Below, piece after piece: positions 44,152 through 52,853 of a DNA stretch of 64,000 nt (positions within the stretch are counted from its first letter, which is position 1; each line of letters opens with the position of its first letter). A program made the translations under genes and the position numbers. This DNA comes from Hyphomonadaceae bacterium (GTDB taxonomy: Bacteria; Pseudomonadota; Alphaproteobacteria; Caulobacterales; Hyphomonadaceae). Under the pieces are notes generated by a model, which searched no databases, had not been told where the DNA came from, and was given only the letters and a program-made list of their open reading frames with translations. The stretch is taken from assembly GCA_024743315.1 (NCBI GenBank), contig JANSWU010000003.1:372001-436000 (forward strand), given 5' to 3'.

Positions 44152-44452
44152 GCTGTTTCGCTCAAAATTTCGCCTGCGATCGATAAACAATGCGTGCGCG
44201 TTCTGCTTGTCATCCCGGAATTTCGCCCAGCGAAATATCCGGGACCCAATCTGGTACTCACAGAAATTCTGGGTCCCGGACAAGCTCTGCCGAGCTTTCC
44301 GGGATAACAGAGAGTAGTAGTCTCTCATGCGACCGTAATCCTGACGCAAGTCAGGATCCATGGCGGTTGAGCGAGGTCTCGAACGTCTTCAGCCAGCCGC
44401 CCTGGATGCCAACTTTCGTTGGCAAAGCGGGTCAGCAGCGCGCTTAATCCGC
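44152..44452. other. Intergenic region with REP-like cluster
   Basis: The stretch between mlaF and the leucine dehydrogenase gene (convergent ends) has no gene. It is dominated by the palindromic cluster at 44209-44310. A shorter inverted repeat, TCCTGACGCAAGTCAGGA, lies near 44338. Such sites are common at transcription ends and may act as terminators or RNA stabilisers. Confidence 0.6.
44209..44310. repeat. Composite REP-like palindromic element
   Basis: Three hairpins follow one another. First, TCCCGGA (44213) pairs with TCCGGGA, enclosing the inner stem TTTCG/CGAAA. Second, GGGACCCA pairs with TGGGTCCC. Third, TCCCGGA pairs with TCCGGGA, enclosing AAGCTC/GAGCTT. The core word TCATCCCGGA is the kind of motif repeated many times in alphaproteobacterial genomes; only this one cluster is seen here. 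Confidence 0.6.
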
Positions 44453-45496
44453 TTATGCCTTGGCGGCCGCGATCCGTGCGCGGGCGATTTCATCCGCCAC
44501 TTCATTGGTCGGACGCCCGGATTCCAGCGCGTCATCTAACACGGTGCCGAGCGTTTCGATCAGCGTGTCGAGCTTCTGGTCGACCCAGGCCCGCGAATAA
44601 GAGCCTGAAATCTCGGCAGCGACATTGATGATGCCGCCGCCATTGATGACATAATCGGGGGCGTAGAGAATGCCGGCGCGCCGGACAAACTCACCCATGG
44701 CCGGGACGACCAGCTGATTATTTGCCCCGCCTGCAATGACTTTGACCTTGAGCCGTTTCAGCGTGTCTTCATTGATGATGGCGCCGAGCGCGTTGGGTGA
44801 AAAAATATCGGCCTCGACATCATAGATCTCGTCCGGCGCGACGATCTTGGCGCCGGTGCGCTTGGCGATATCTGCAAGTGCCTCCTGATCGATGTCGGTG
44901 ATGACCAGGTTTGCGCCGGCCTCAGCGAGATACTGGCTCGTATATCCGCCGACGGAACCCACGCCCTGCACTGCGACGGTTTTGCCATTGAGATCATCAC
45001 TTCCAAACGCCCGAAGTGCGGTTTGCTGGATGCCTTTGAAAACTCCGCGTGCCGTCACCGGCGACGGGTCACCGCTCGCCGCAGCGCCCGTGGTCAGGCC
45101 AGCGGCAAATTTGGTTTCCTGAGCGGCGATTTCAATATCCGCGGTATCAATCCCAACATCCTCAGCGGTCCAGTACTGGCCCTGCAAGCTGTCCACCGCG
45201 CGCCCAAAGGCCCGGAACAGGGCTTCAGTTTTGTCGGTCTTGGAATTGCCCCAGATCACGGCCTTGCCGCCGCCATGCGGGATCGACGCCATCGCATTCT
45301 TATAGCTCATGCCCTGACTGAGGCGGAGCGCATCAGTGATCATGGAGACGCTGTCAGGATAATCCCACATCCGCGTGCCGCCAGAAGACGGGCCGAGTGC
45401 AGTCGAATGGATGGCGATAATCGCGCGCAGCCCGCTCTTCTCATCATTGAAGAAATGGACCCCTTCATGATTATCGAAAGAAGAATTGTCGAACAT
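44453..45496 (-). CDS. Leucine/valine/phenylalanine dehydrogenase
   Basis: The 347-residue NAD-dependent amino acid dehydrogenase (Glu/Leu/Phe/Val family) interconverts branched-chain amino acids and keto acids. It has SGGTRMWDYP, QGMSYKNAMASIPHGGGKAV (Lys66 and Lys78 active site), QYWTAEDVGIDTADIE and the NAD-binding VQGVGSVGGYTSQYL. The start at 45496 is favoured by the upstream GGATGG; an earlier start 24 bases upstream is possible. The length and motif order match leucine dehydrogenases. Confidence 0.92.
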   Translation of the reverse strand: MFDNSSFDNHEGVHFFNDEKSGLRAIIAIHSTALGPSSGGTRMWDYPDSVSMITDALRLSQGMSYKNAMASIPHGGGKAVIWGNSKTDKTEALFRAFGRAVDSLQGQYWTAEDVGIDTADIEIAAQETKFAAGLTTGAAASGDPSPVTARGVFKGIQQTALRAFGSDDLNGKTVAVQGVGSVGGYTSQYLAEAGANLVITDIDQEALADIAKRTGAKIVAPDEIYDVEADIFSPNALGAIINEDTLKRLKVKVIAGGANNQLVVPAMGEFVRRAGILYAPDYVINGGGIINVAAEISGSYSRAWVDQKLDTLIETLGTVLDDALESGRPTNEVADEIARARIAAAKA

Positions 45497-45574
45497 ACAC
45501 CATCCATCATTTAGTTGCATTTGAAATTAATTGGCGATGTAGCCCTAGATTGAACCGAGCGCAATGTGCGGGCC

Positions 45575-46624
45575 TTAACTTCGTCCCGGGACTTCGCCAA
45601 CCCCGCTCGGCAAAGGCGCGTCTGGATCTTTCAAAAAGGCCAGCACATCCTGAAAGACTGTTTCAGCCTGCAGGTCCCGGAGTAACATATGATATCCGTC
45701 TGGATAATACGCGGTACGAACGTGCTCGGGCAGCTTGCGAGCGGTGCGTTTGACGCCGCGCTCGGGAATAACGATGTCCTTGGCGCCATAAGTCATCAAT
45801 GTGGGAATGTCGCTTGGCAGATCCGGCGTCGCGCGATGCGCGTTTTCCATCAGACTGACCACACCATGAACTTGTTCGATCTTATTCGTTTTGAGGCCCA
45901 TCGGATCCGCCCAGAGGCGCTGCAGCATCTCCACATTGTCGCTCGGCTCGATCTTTACAAAGCGTGGCGGCCGCACGACCCATCCGGGACGCACCCGCAC
46001 GCTGGTCCAAAGCGCAATGCGCTGAACCACGGGGATCGCGCCCCAGCCGCGTAAGCCAGGGCCACTTAAAACGACCCGGTCCACGCCTTCGGGCGGGCGG
46101 TCGGACCCGAATGCGGTCATCGTCATCGCGCCGCCCATCGAGATGCCGACCACGGCGAGGGTTGTGTCAGGATATTTCGCTCGAACGAGATCAACGGCCG
46201 TGCGTAAATCCTCACGCATGGAGTCTTCATCCGGCCATTCGCCGCGGCCATAAGAGCGGCCAAAGCCACGCTGGTCATAGGCATAGGTTTTGACCCCATG
46301 CTCAGCCCAATACGGTGCCGCCATATGGAAGGCATTGGCATAATCATTCATGCCATGCACGCCAACGATCACGATTTCGGGCGCCTCCACCGTCTCCCAG
46401 ACCGTCAGGCCAAGCTCAGCCCCGTCAAAACTGATCAAGCGCTGATTGTCAGGATCAAGCTGCGGCATGACCGGGGTCTCCAATTCAAGGGCTTTCAGCG
46501 TCGCCGGGGTAACACAGGCGGCCAGAACGCCAAACAGGCCTGTGATCAAGATAACAAGGACCGCACTCGTTTTCGCAAAACGGGCAAGAGCTCGGCCTCG
46601 AACCAGGGATTGCGTTTGAGCCAT
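45575..46624 (-). CDS. Alpha/beta hydrolase lipoprotein (lipase-like)
   Basis: The 349-residue protein has a lipoprotein signal (GLFGVLAA-Cys37) and an alpha/beta hydrolase fold close to monoacylglycerol lipases: VIVGVHGMNDYANAF (oxyanion loop), YDQRGFGRSYGRG, VVGISMGGAMTM (Ser162) and late Asp/His near YGAKDIVIPERG and YPDGYHMLL. The substrate is unknown, probably an ester lipid in the envelope. The start lies 79 bases inside the preceding UDG-family gene, in another frame on the same strand, because no good later start exists. Confidence 0.82.
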   Translation of the reverse strand: MAQTQSLVRGRALARFAKTSAVLVILITGLFGVLAACVTPATLKALELETPVMPQLDPDNQRLISFDGAELGLTVWETVEAPEIVIVGVHGMNDYANAFHMAAPYWAEHGVKTYAYDQRGFGRSYGRGEWPDEDSMREDLRTAVDLVRAKYPDTTLAVVGISMGGAMTMTAFGSDRPPEGVDRVVLSGPGLRGWGAIPVVQRIALWTSVRVRPGWVVRPPRFVKIEPSDNVEMLQRLWADPMGLKTNKIEQVHGVVSLMENAHRATPDLPSDIPTLMTYGAKDIVIPERGVKRTARKLPEHVRTAYYPDGYHMLLRDLQAETVFQDVLAFLKDPDAPLPSGVGEVPGRS

Positions 46625-47136
46625 GCATTATTTCTCCAGCTCGGATGTGGCGTAACGATGACGCCTTGCTCCAGAAACTCTCGCCACTTTTTCACCGTGG
46701 CTGTCAAAGTCTTTTCTGTTCGATCGCCAATATGCCAGCGCTGTGCATAGCCGCCGATCAGGATTTTCAGTTCGATTTGCGGCAGACGATCGAACAGTGG
46801 CGCATGCCAGATCTCAGCACAGCGCTTCATCGGCGGGATGTCGGCACCGTTTTTGTCATAACCTGGGAAACAGAATCCCATCGGTACGATCGCGACCTTT
46901 GAAGGATCATAGAAATCAGCCTCACTGATTTCGAGCCAGTCCCGCAACCGGTCGCCGGAAGGGTCGGTGAACGGGCGCCCAGATTCCATGGCGAGATTGC
47001 CCGGGGCTTGCCCAGCAATCAGGATTTTTGCCGTGTCGGACACTTGTAGAACCGGACGCGGGGCCCGTTCCATGTCCCCCGCGCATAATTGACATGCGCG
47101 GATCTCGGCTACGAAATCATGGAGATTAGTGGTCAT
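46546..47136 (-). CDS. Uracil-DNA glycosylase family protein
   Basis: The 196-residue protein matches the UDG superfamily: ILIAGQAPGNLAMESGRPFTD (~39-58) as the active-site loop and IVTPHPSWRNNAW (~159-171) as the second motif. An N-terminal CQLC (15-18) is like the iron-sulfur ligands of family 4 enzymes, but a full four-Cys set is not evident. It likely removes uracil or another altered base from DNA. The start at 47136 leaves a 45-base gap to the divergent pirin gene. A much longer upstream frame is rejected because it would cover pirin. Confidence 0.85.
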   Translation of the reverse strand: MTTNLHDFVAEIRACQLCAGDMERAPRPVLQVSDTAKILIAGQAPGNLAMESGRPFTDPSGDRLRDWLEISEADFYDPSKVAIVPMGFCFPGYDKNGADIPPMKRCAEIWHAPLFDRLPQIELKILIGGYAQRWHIGDRTEKTLTATVKKWREFLEQGVIVTPHPSWRNNAWLKRNPWFEAELLPVLRKRVRSLLS

Positions 47137-47181
47137 AGATCTATCTGAGCAAACACAAAACGAGACGCAAGGAGCCTGACC

Positions 47182-48084
47182 ATGAGTGATTTGATCGAGC
47201 AAATCATAAAACCGCGAGAACGCGATCTCGGAGATGGCTTCGTGGTGCGGCGGATCTTGCCGTTTCACAATCGCAAAATGGTTGGTCCGTTCATCTTCTT
47301 CGATCATTTCGGGCCGGTGGACTATGCCCCGGGCCATGGCTTTGACGTGCGCCCGCATCCACATATTGGTCTGTCGACTGTGACCTTTCTGTATGACGGC
47401 GCGATCCGTCATAAAGACACGCTAGGCAATGATTTGGTGATCCGTCCCGGGGCTGTGAACTGGATGACAGCCGGGCGCGGTATTTGCCATTCCGAGCGCA
47501 CGCCAGACGAAGAACGGGCCAATGGCCAGACTATGCACGGCATTCAGACCTGGGTGGCCCTGCCGAAAGAGCATGCCGAGACGGCGCCTGATTTCGTCCA
47601 CCATCCGGCAGAGACGCTGCCAGAATTCGATCTCGGCGGCGCCCATGCGCGGGTGCTGGCCGGCACGGCTTTTGGTCATCAGTCGCCCGTCGAATTCCCA
47701 TGGGAGATTTGGTATGTCGGCGCCGATGCTGACAATGGCGCGCGATTCACAATCGGAGCCGATGAAGCCGAAGAACGCGCGCTCTACGTCGCCCTGGGCG
47801 AGGCCCATATCGAAGATCAAGTCATCGAAGCCGGGCAAATGGCTATTCTGAAACCGGGTACGGATGTCTCGGTCGCGGTCCCAGAAGGCAGCCGTTTCAT
47901 GCTCGCCGGCGGCGCGCCGATGGATGGGCCGCGCTTGATCGACTGGAATCTGGTCGCGACTGACAAGGCGCGCATTGAACAGGCCAAACAAGACTGGCGC
48001 GAGTCGGCTGAAAACGGTTGGCAAAACACGGTTTTCACGCTGCCCCCGGGCGAGGACGAATACATACCGCTGCCGGGCGACTGA
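47182..48084 (+). CDS. Pirin family protein
   Basis: The 300-residue bicupin protein has the pirin metal site: VRPHPHIGLSTVTFLYDG (His59, His61) and GICHSERTPDE (His103, Glu105). These match the human pirin ligands. Pirins bind iron and some show quercetinase-like or regulatory roles; the role here is unknown. It is divergent from the UDG-family gene. A long leftward frame opposite it is a shadow. Confidence 0.93.
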   Translation: MSDLIEQIIKPRERDLGDGFVVRRILPFHNRKMVGPFIFFDHFGPVDYAPGHGFDVRPHPHIGLSTVTFLYDGAIRHKDTLGNDLVIRPGAVNWMTAGRGICHSERTPDEERANGQTMHGIQTWVALPKEHAETAPDFVHHPAETLPEFDLGGAHARVLAGTAFGHQSPVEFPWEIWYVGADADNGARFTIGADEAEERALYVALGEAHIEDQVIEAGQMAILKPGTDVSVAVPEGSRFMLAGGAPMDGPRLIDWNLVATDKARIEQAKQDWRESAENGWQNTVFTLPPGEDEYIPLPGD

Positions 48085-48163
48085 TCAGGCGCAGACGGCT
48101 GCTTGTCGGCTCAGGAACGCTGTGCCAAACCGGGCGCAGAATGAGACATGACAGGAGCTTCAT

Positions 48164-49924
48164 ATGATCCGTCTTAGCCTGGCAGCCTCGGCGCTCGCCC
48201 TTATATCCGCCTGCGGGCAAGCCACCACGGAAGTCGACCCGATCACGCCAGAAACACCGCCGGTTGAGGTTGCGGATAGCCTGGACCTTCCGATGCCGCT
48301 TCCGGAAGGAACGAGCGTCGCAATCACGCAGGATGATTTGCGGCAGCGCATCGCGCTGCTTTCGGACGATGCGTTTGAAGGCCGTGGGCCAGCGGCTGAG
48401 AAAGGCGAACTGACCGCCGATTGGCTGGCACAGGAATTGGCGCGCATTGGTGTGCAGCCGGCTGGAGACGATGGCTCCTGGTTCCAGACAGTTGGGATGG
48501 TCGAGCAGACTTTGGACGAGAACGCGTCGAGCCTGTCTTTTGCTGGCGGCGCCTCCGGCGAAGCTTATCCCATGGTGCTGAAAGAAGATGCTGTTATCTG
48601 GACCAAGAAACAGGATCGGGACTCGGTGTCTTGGGACGCATCCGAACTGGTCTTTGTCGGCTATGGCGTCACCGCCCCTGAATATGGATGGGACGATTAT
48701 ACCGGACTGGATGTCACCGGAAAAACCGTGGTCATGCTGGTCAATGATCCAGGCTATGCGCGCGAGGATGAGCTCTTCAAAGGCAAGTCGATGACCTATT
48801 ATGGGCGCTGGACTTACAAATTCGAAGAAGCCGGCCGCCGCGGCGCGACGGGGGCCATTGTTATCCACGAAACCGAACCCGCCTCTTATGGCTGGGATGT
48901 GGTCGCCAATTCCTGGTCGGGCGCGCAAGCTGATCTGGTGCGCGCTGATGGCGGCGCCAATCGCACCCTGTTTGAAGGCTGGATCACGGAGGAAACGGCG
49001 CGCGCGCTGTTCGCAGAAGCCGGGCTGGACTTTTCGGAAATGAAACGCCGCGCCAAGACCGAGGGCTTTACCTCAGTGGATATGGGAGAGCTGACCGCAA
49101 GCGGATCGATCTCACAGACGGTCAGTACGACCGAGTCCCGAAATGTGGTCGGCATGTTACCCGGCAAAACCGCGCCGGAAGAATATATGCTGTTCACCGC
49201 GCATTGGGACCATCTCGGCAAGAAATCGGAAGAACGCGAAGGCGAGCCGACCCAGGACTTTTATCGCGACGATATCTTCAATGGCGCTGTCGACAATGCC
49301 ACCGGAACTTCGGCTTTGCTCGAAATTGCCGAATCCCTCGCCGGGGAAGAATTGGAGCGGTCGGCCCTGTTTCTGGCGGTGACGCTCGAGGAATCCGGTC
49401 TACTCGGGTCCGCTTACTATGCCGAAAACCCGACTGTGCCGATGAATCAGATCGTGGCGGGTTTGAACATGGATGGCATGCTGCCAATGGGCAAAACTAA
49501 GGATATGGTCGTGGTTGGTTATGGCGCCTCTGAACTGGAAGACCTGCTCAAAGCGCATTTGGACGAGGTTGACCGCGTGATCGTGCCTGACCCAAACCCG
49601 CAGGCCGGTTATTTTTATCGCTCTGACCATGTCTCGTTCGCCAAAAAAGGCGTGCCGATGCTGTATGCCGATGGCGGGGTCGATAAGCTTGATGGCGGGG
49701 TCGCTGCGGGCAAGGCGATCGCAGATGTCTACACGGCTCAGCGTTATCACAAGCCGATGGATGAGTATGACGAAAGCTGGGATTTGTCCGGCATGGAAGA
49801 AGACATTCAGGCGCTTTATTCGGTTGGCTTGCAAGTCCTTAATTCGACGGATTGGCCAACCTGGTATCCCGGGAATGAATTCGAGGCGATCCGCCAGGCC
49901 TCTTTGGCCGAGCGCGAAGAGTAG
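48164..49924 (+). CDS. M28-family peptidase lipoprotein
   Basis: The 586-residue protein has a lipoprotein signal (ALALISA-Cys17), an M28 zinc peptidase domain (LFTAHWDHLG, GAVDNATGTSALLEIAESLA, VTLEESGLLGS and SDHVSFAKKGVPM, holding the metal and catalytic residues) and a PA-like insert (~150-260). M28 lipoproteins are aminopeptidases or carboxypeptidases acting in the periplasm or at the surface. The start at 48164 has AGGAGC upstream. It precedes rlmJ by three bases. Confidence 0.93.
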   Translation: MIRLSLAASALALISACGQATTEVDPITPETPPVEVADSLDLPMPLPEGTSVAITQDDLRQRIALLSDDAFEGRGPAAEKGELTADWLAQELARIGVQPAGDDGSWFQTVGMVEQTLDENASSLSFAGGASGEAYPMVLKEDAVIWTKKQDRDSVSWDASELVFVGYGVTAPEYGWDDYTGLDVTGKTVVMLVNDPGYAREDELFKGKSMTYYGRWTYKFEEAGRRGATGAIVIHETEPASYGWDVVANSWSGAQADLVRADGGANRTLFEGWITEETARALFAEAGLDFSEMKRRAKTEGFTSVDMGELTASGSISQTVSTTESRNVVGMLPGKTAPEEYMLFTAHWDHLGKKSEEREGEPTQDFYRDDIFNGAVDNATGTSALLEIAESLAGEELERSALFLAVTLEESGLLGSAYYAENPTVPMNQIVAGLNMDGMLPMGKTKDMVVVGYGASELEDLLKAHLDEVDRVIVPDPNPQAGYFYRSDHVSFAKKGVPMLYADGGVDKLDGGVAAGKAIADVYTAQRYHKPMDEYDESWDLSGMEEDIQALYSVGLQVLNSTDWPTWYPGNEFEAIRQASLAEREE

Positions 49925-49927
49925 ACC

Positions 49928-50713
49928 TTGCTTTCGTATCAACACGGCTTTCATGCAGGCAATCAAGCGGATGTGTTGAAACACGCCGTCCTGCATGCAG
50001 TGTTGCAAACCGAAGCCGAAGCCGATCGTGCGCTGCTCTATGTCGAGACGCATGCCGCCCGCGGCTTTTATGATTTAAACAGTGCTCAAGCAGCTAAAAC
50101 CGGCGAAGCCAAGCGAGGGGTTCTGGCAATGCCGAAAGCGGACCGGGCCGCAAAAGCGCTGCAACCCTGGTTGAAGCATGTGCAGAGCAAAGGCCCAGGT
50201 TCATATCCAGGATCACCGGCGCTGGCGACCCAGATGCTCGGCCCCAAGGCTCGGATCAACTTGTTTGAATTGCATCCGACCGAACATAAGGAACTATCGC
50301 AAGCCTTGCACAAGGACCCGCGGGTGCAGATCCGCAAGGAAGATGGCTATCGCGGCGCCTTGCGCCTGCAGCCACGTCGCGGCGAGCACATGCTGGTCAT
50401 GCTGGATCCGAGCTATGAGACAGATGCGGACATGGATGCGCTGGCCAATTGGGTTCCGCGCGCCATGCGGAAATGGCCCAAAGCGCAATTCCTGATCTGG
50501 TTACCGCTTTTCGCGGATGGCCGCGAGGAAGAGTTCGGCGCGTTCCTCGCCTCGCTCGATGAAGGATTTGTCGCGGGCAGTCGCTGGGCCCGACAAAGCG
50601 ATGATCCGTCCGCGCTGGAAGGCTCCGCCATGATCGGCCTCAGAATCGGCGGCGCCGGCGCAAAAAAGGCCTTCGCAATTGCGGCGGAGCTGGACAAGCT
50701 CTGGCGCGCATAA
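49928..50713 (+). CDS. rlmJ: 23S rRNA (adenine2030-N6)-methyltransferase
   Basis: The 261-residue protein matches RlmJ, which methylates A2030 of 23S rRNA: SYQHGFHAGNQADVLKHAVL at the start, YVETHAARGFYDL and the catalytic region LVMLDPSYETDADMD. The usual DPPY motif reads DPSY here, a change at the third position of a motif that contacts the target base. The start is TTG at 49928, three bases after the M28 peptidase stop. The two genes are probably one transcript. Confidence 0.88.
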   Translation: MLSYQHGFHAGNQADVLKHAVLHAVLQTEAEADRALLYVETHAARGFYDLNSAQAAKTGEAKRGVLAMPKADRAAKALQPWLKHVQSKGPGSYPGSPALATQMLGPKARINLFELHPTEHKELSQALHKDPRVQIRKEDGYRGALRLQPRRGEHMLVMLDPSYETDADMDALANWVPRAMRKWPKAQFLIWLPLFADGREEEFGAFLASLDEGFVAGSRWARQSDDPSALEGSAMIGLRIGGAGAKKAFAIAAELDKLWRA

Positions 50714-50847
50714 TGCATTCAACTTGCTATTGATGCGAGCCGCTGGCCGACTTACTCTGCAGACAAAGATCCCGAACAAGCGCGCGTGTTCCTACTTATT
50801 GCAGACGCGGGCCTTGCGCCAGGGAAAGCAAACTCGGGAGCGGATGC

Positions 50848-51381
50848 GTGAATCTTTTCTTCAGGAAACTGTGGATCTATTTGCGGGCTCAATTTTCGTC
50901 CAAATCCGAACCGTTCGATCAGGCATACTGCCTGAACTTCCGAGTCTGGTTGACCGATCAGGACATGTTCCTGCACATGACCAATAGTCGCTACTTATCG
51001 ATCAGTGACCTCGGTCGGATGAATATGCTGATCCGCACCGGAATTTGGCGCCTGCTCAAGCAACGCAAGTGGACGCTCGGCGTTCAAGGGCAGACCCGAA
51101 CCATCGCGCGCATGCTGAAATCGCCTCAGACCTTCGAAATAGCGTGCCAAATCGAGGGCTGGACGGAGGATTTAATTGCCATTTGTCACCGGTTTCAGCG
51201 CGGCGGAAAAGTACATGCGGAAATCAAAACCCTGATGCACCTGACCGGTGCTGACGGACGGAGAATCCCCGTCTCTGCACTATTAGAGGCCCTCGGCACC
51301 ACCGCGGCCTCCCCGCCTTTGTCGGAAGGTTTTGAAGAATTGTTGCAATCGATTACTTCAGAAGCCGCGCCGCAAGTATAA
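50848..51381 (+). CDS. Acyl-CoA thioesterase-like (hotdog) protein
   Basis: The 177-residue protein resembles the THEM6/4-hydroxybenzoyl-CoA thioesterase-like group: FRVWLTDQDMFLHMTNSRYL (the hotdog start with the catalytic region) and LGRMNMLIRTGIWRLL, with a strand-helix pattern to about residue 135. It probably hydrolyses an acyl-CoA or is an inactive relative. The N-terminus (MNLFFRKLWIYLRAQF) is amphipathic and might bind membranes. It has no close gene partner. Confidence 0.72.
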   Translation: MNLFFRKLWIYLRAQFSSKSEPFDQAYCLNFRVWLTDQDMFLHMTNSRYLSISDLGRMNMLIRTGIWRLLKQRKWTLGVQGQTRTIARMLKSPQTFEIACQIEGWTEDLIAICHRFQRGGKVHAEIKTLMHLTGADGRRIPVSALLEALGTTAASPPLSEGFEELLQSITSEAAPQV

Positions 51382-51397
51382 ATTGATCAACCTCAAA

Positions 51398-51413
51398 AAG
51401 AATTTTTATTCTT
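51398..51413. terminator. Weak AT hairpin after thioesterase gene
   Basis: AAGAAT and ATTCTT pair around a four-T loop about 15 bases after the thioesterase stop codon, followed by ACACTTTTT. It lacks G:C pairs, so termination would be weak; its position is the main support. Confidence 0.25.
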
Positions 51414-51481
51414 ACACTTTTTAATTGTTATTCAAGAACAAATATAATATTCGAGTCCACTATTCTGGATTGAGTGTTTTT

Positions 51482-51709
51482 ATGTCTACAAATCATCCAC
51501 ACTGGATTTTCCATATAGAAGTCCTGTCGCGCGCGATCAGTGACCTTGAGGCCACCTGCGCGGCGACTCCAGGAAGTCCAGAATTCATTTTTTTGCGTTC
51601 GGAAACGCCTGTCATCATCGCAGAAGCGAAAGAAGCCATCTCGGCCCTCAAGCGCCAAGTCTACGAGTTGGAACGTGCACGCTCATCTAACTTATCGACT
51701 GGAACCTGA
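51482..51709 (+). CDS. Small helical unknown protein
   Basis: The 75-residue protein (MSTNHPHWIFHIEVLSRAIS at its start) is predicted to be helical with a heptad-like pattern from about residue 40 (AEAKEAISALKRQVYELERA), so a coiled-coil dimer is possible. The start at 51482 is the first ATG near a plausible gap; an earlier one at 51425 adds an AT-rich N-terminus with no support. It is followed 70 bases later by the DUF2855 gene. The function is unknown. Confidence 0.55.
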   Translation: MSTNHPHWIFHIEVLSRAISDLEATCAATPGSPEFIFLRSETPVIIAEAKEAISALKRQVYELERARSSNLSTGT

Positions 51710-51779
51710 CGAGAGCGCCCGACGTCAAGCTTGATTCTGCTCTGCTCAGCGAACACAGTGTCCTGAGATTGGAGGGAAT

Positions 51780-52853
51780 ATGACCCAGCAACATTTGATC
51801 TCGAAGTCAGATCTGCGCGCGACACAATGGCGGTCAGTAGAACCGCAACCGCTGAGCGATGGCGACGTCCGATTAGAAGTGGACGCGTTTGCACTGACCG
51901 CTAACAATGTGACTTATGCCGCGTTTGGCGGCCCGCCGATGCATTACTGGAATTTCTTTCCGTCTGGCGCCGATGATCAAGGTCGCGTGCCGGTCTGGGG
52001 TTTTGCGACCGTCGCCGACTCCAAGGCTGACGGGGTCGAAGTCGGTCAGCGTGTTTATGGCTACTTCCCAATCTCTGAAGACCTCATCGTGAGCCCGATG
52101 AAGACCTCACCTCGAGGGTTCTTTGATGGCGCGGCGCATCGACAAGGATTAGCGCCAATTTATAATTTCTACAGCCTCATCGCCACAGATCCGGCCTATG
52201 TTGACGGCACTGAAGCCGAACAAATGCTGTTTCGGCCACTCTACATGACCGGCTGGATGATTTGCGACAGCCTGATGCACGGAGATCCCGCTCCCGAGGC
52301 AGCAATTATTTCCAGCGCCTCGTCGAAAACTGCGATCGCCACCGCACATGGCCTGCATCGCCGTGGGGTCAAAACCGTTGGCGTCACGTCACCGCGCAAT
52401 GTTGATTTCGTCAACAAGACCGGCCTCTATTCGACAGTGTTGACCTATGACAATGTTGCCAGCTATCGGGCCGAAGAAAAGACGGCCTATGTCGACTTCG
52501 TTGGAAGGCCTGAGCTGACCAAGACCATACATCAGGCCTGCGGCGCGCATCTCATTCGCAGCCTGGTCATCGGCGCGACGGATTGGGAGGATGACCGCGT
52601 TCCGGTTCAGGATCTCCCTGGCCCAACGCCTGAATTCTTCTTTGTGCCAGATTATGCGGCGAACCGGGCCAAGCAATTGCCCGCCGGCGAGCTCGACAAG
52701 ATGACCGGCAAAGACCTCGTCGCCTTCTATCCGATCTCTCGCAGCTTTGTGACACCAACCGACGTGACCGGAAGGGATGCGATTGCTCAGGCTTGGCGCG
52801 ACACTGTGGATGCAAAGGTTCCAGCCGATCAGGGCCTGATCTGCCGCTTCTAA
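51780..52853 (+). CDS. DUF2855 family protein
   Basis: The 357-residue protein matches DUF2855, a family related to zinc-free medium-chain dehydrogenase/reductase folds: LSDGDVRLEVDAFALTANNV near the start (GroES-like), GFATVADSKADGVEVGQRVY, and an NAD(P)-binding-like middle (AIISSASSKTAIATAHGL). The reaction is unknown. It overlaps the end of the convergent OmpA lipoprotein gene by 4 bases. The ATG at 51780 follows GGAGGG directly. Confidence 0.85.
   Translation: MTQQHLISKSDLRATQWRSVEPQPLSDGDVRLEVDAFALTANNVTYAAFGGPPMHYWNFFPSGADDQGRVPVWGFATVADSKADGVEVGQRVYGYFPISEDLIVSPMKTSPRGFFDGAAHRQGLAPIYNFYSLIATDPAYVDGTEAEQMLFRPLYMTGWMICDSLMHGDPAPEAAIISSASSKTAIATAHGLHRRGVKTVGVTSPRNVDFVNKTGLYSTVLTYDNVASYRAEEKTAYVDFVGRPELTKTIHQACGAHLIRSLVIGATDWEDDRVPVQDLPGPTPEFFFVPDYAANRAKQLPAGELDKMTGKDLVAFYPISRSFVTPTDVTGRDAIAQAWRDTVDAKVPADQGLICRF

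Noticed and set aside
48035-48928. 297-residue leftward open frame
   Set aside because: It is the complement of the M28 peptidase and the pirin end; no start context and low-complexity composition.
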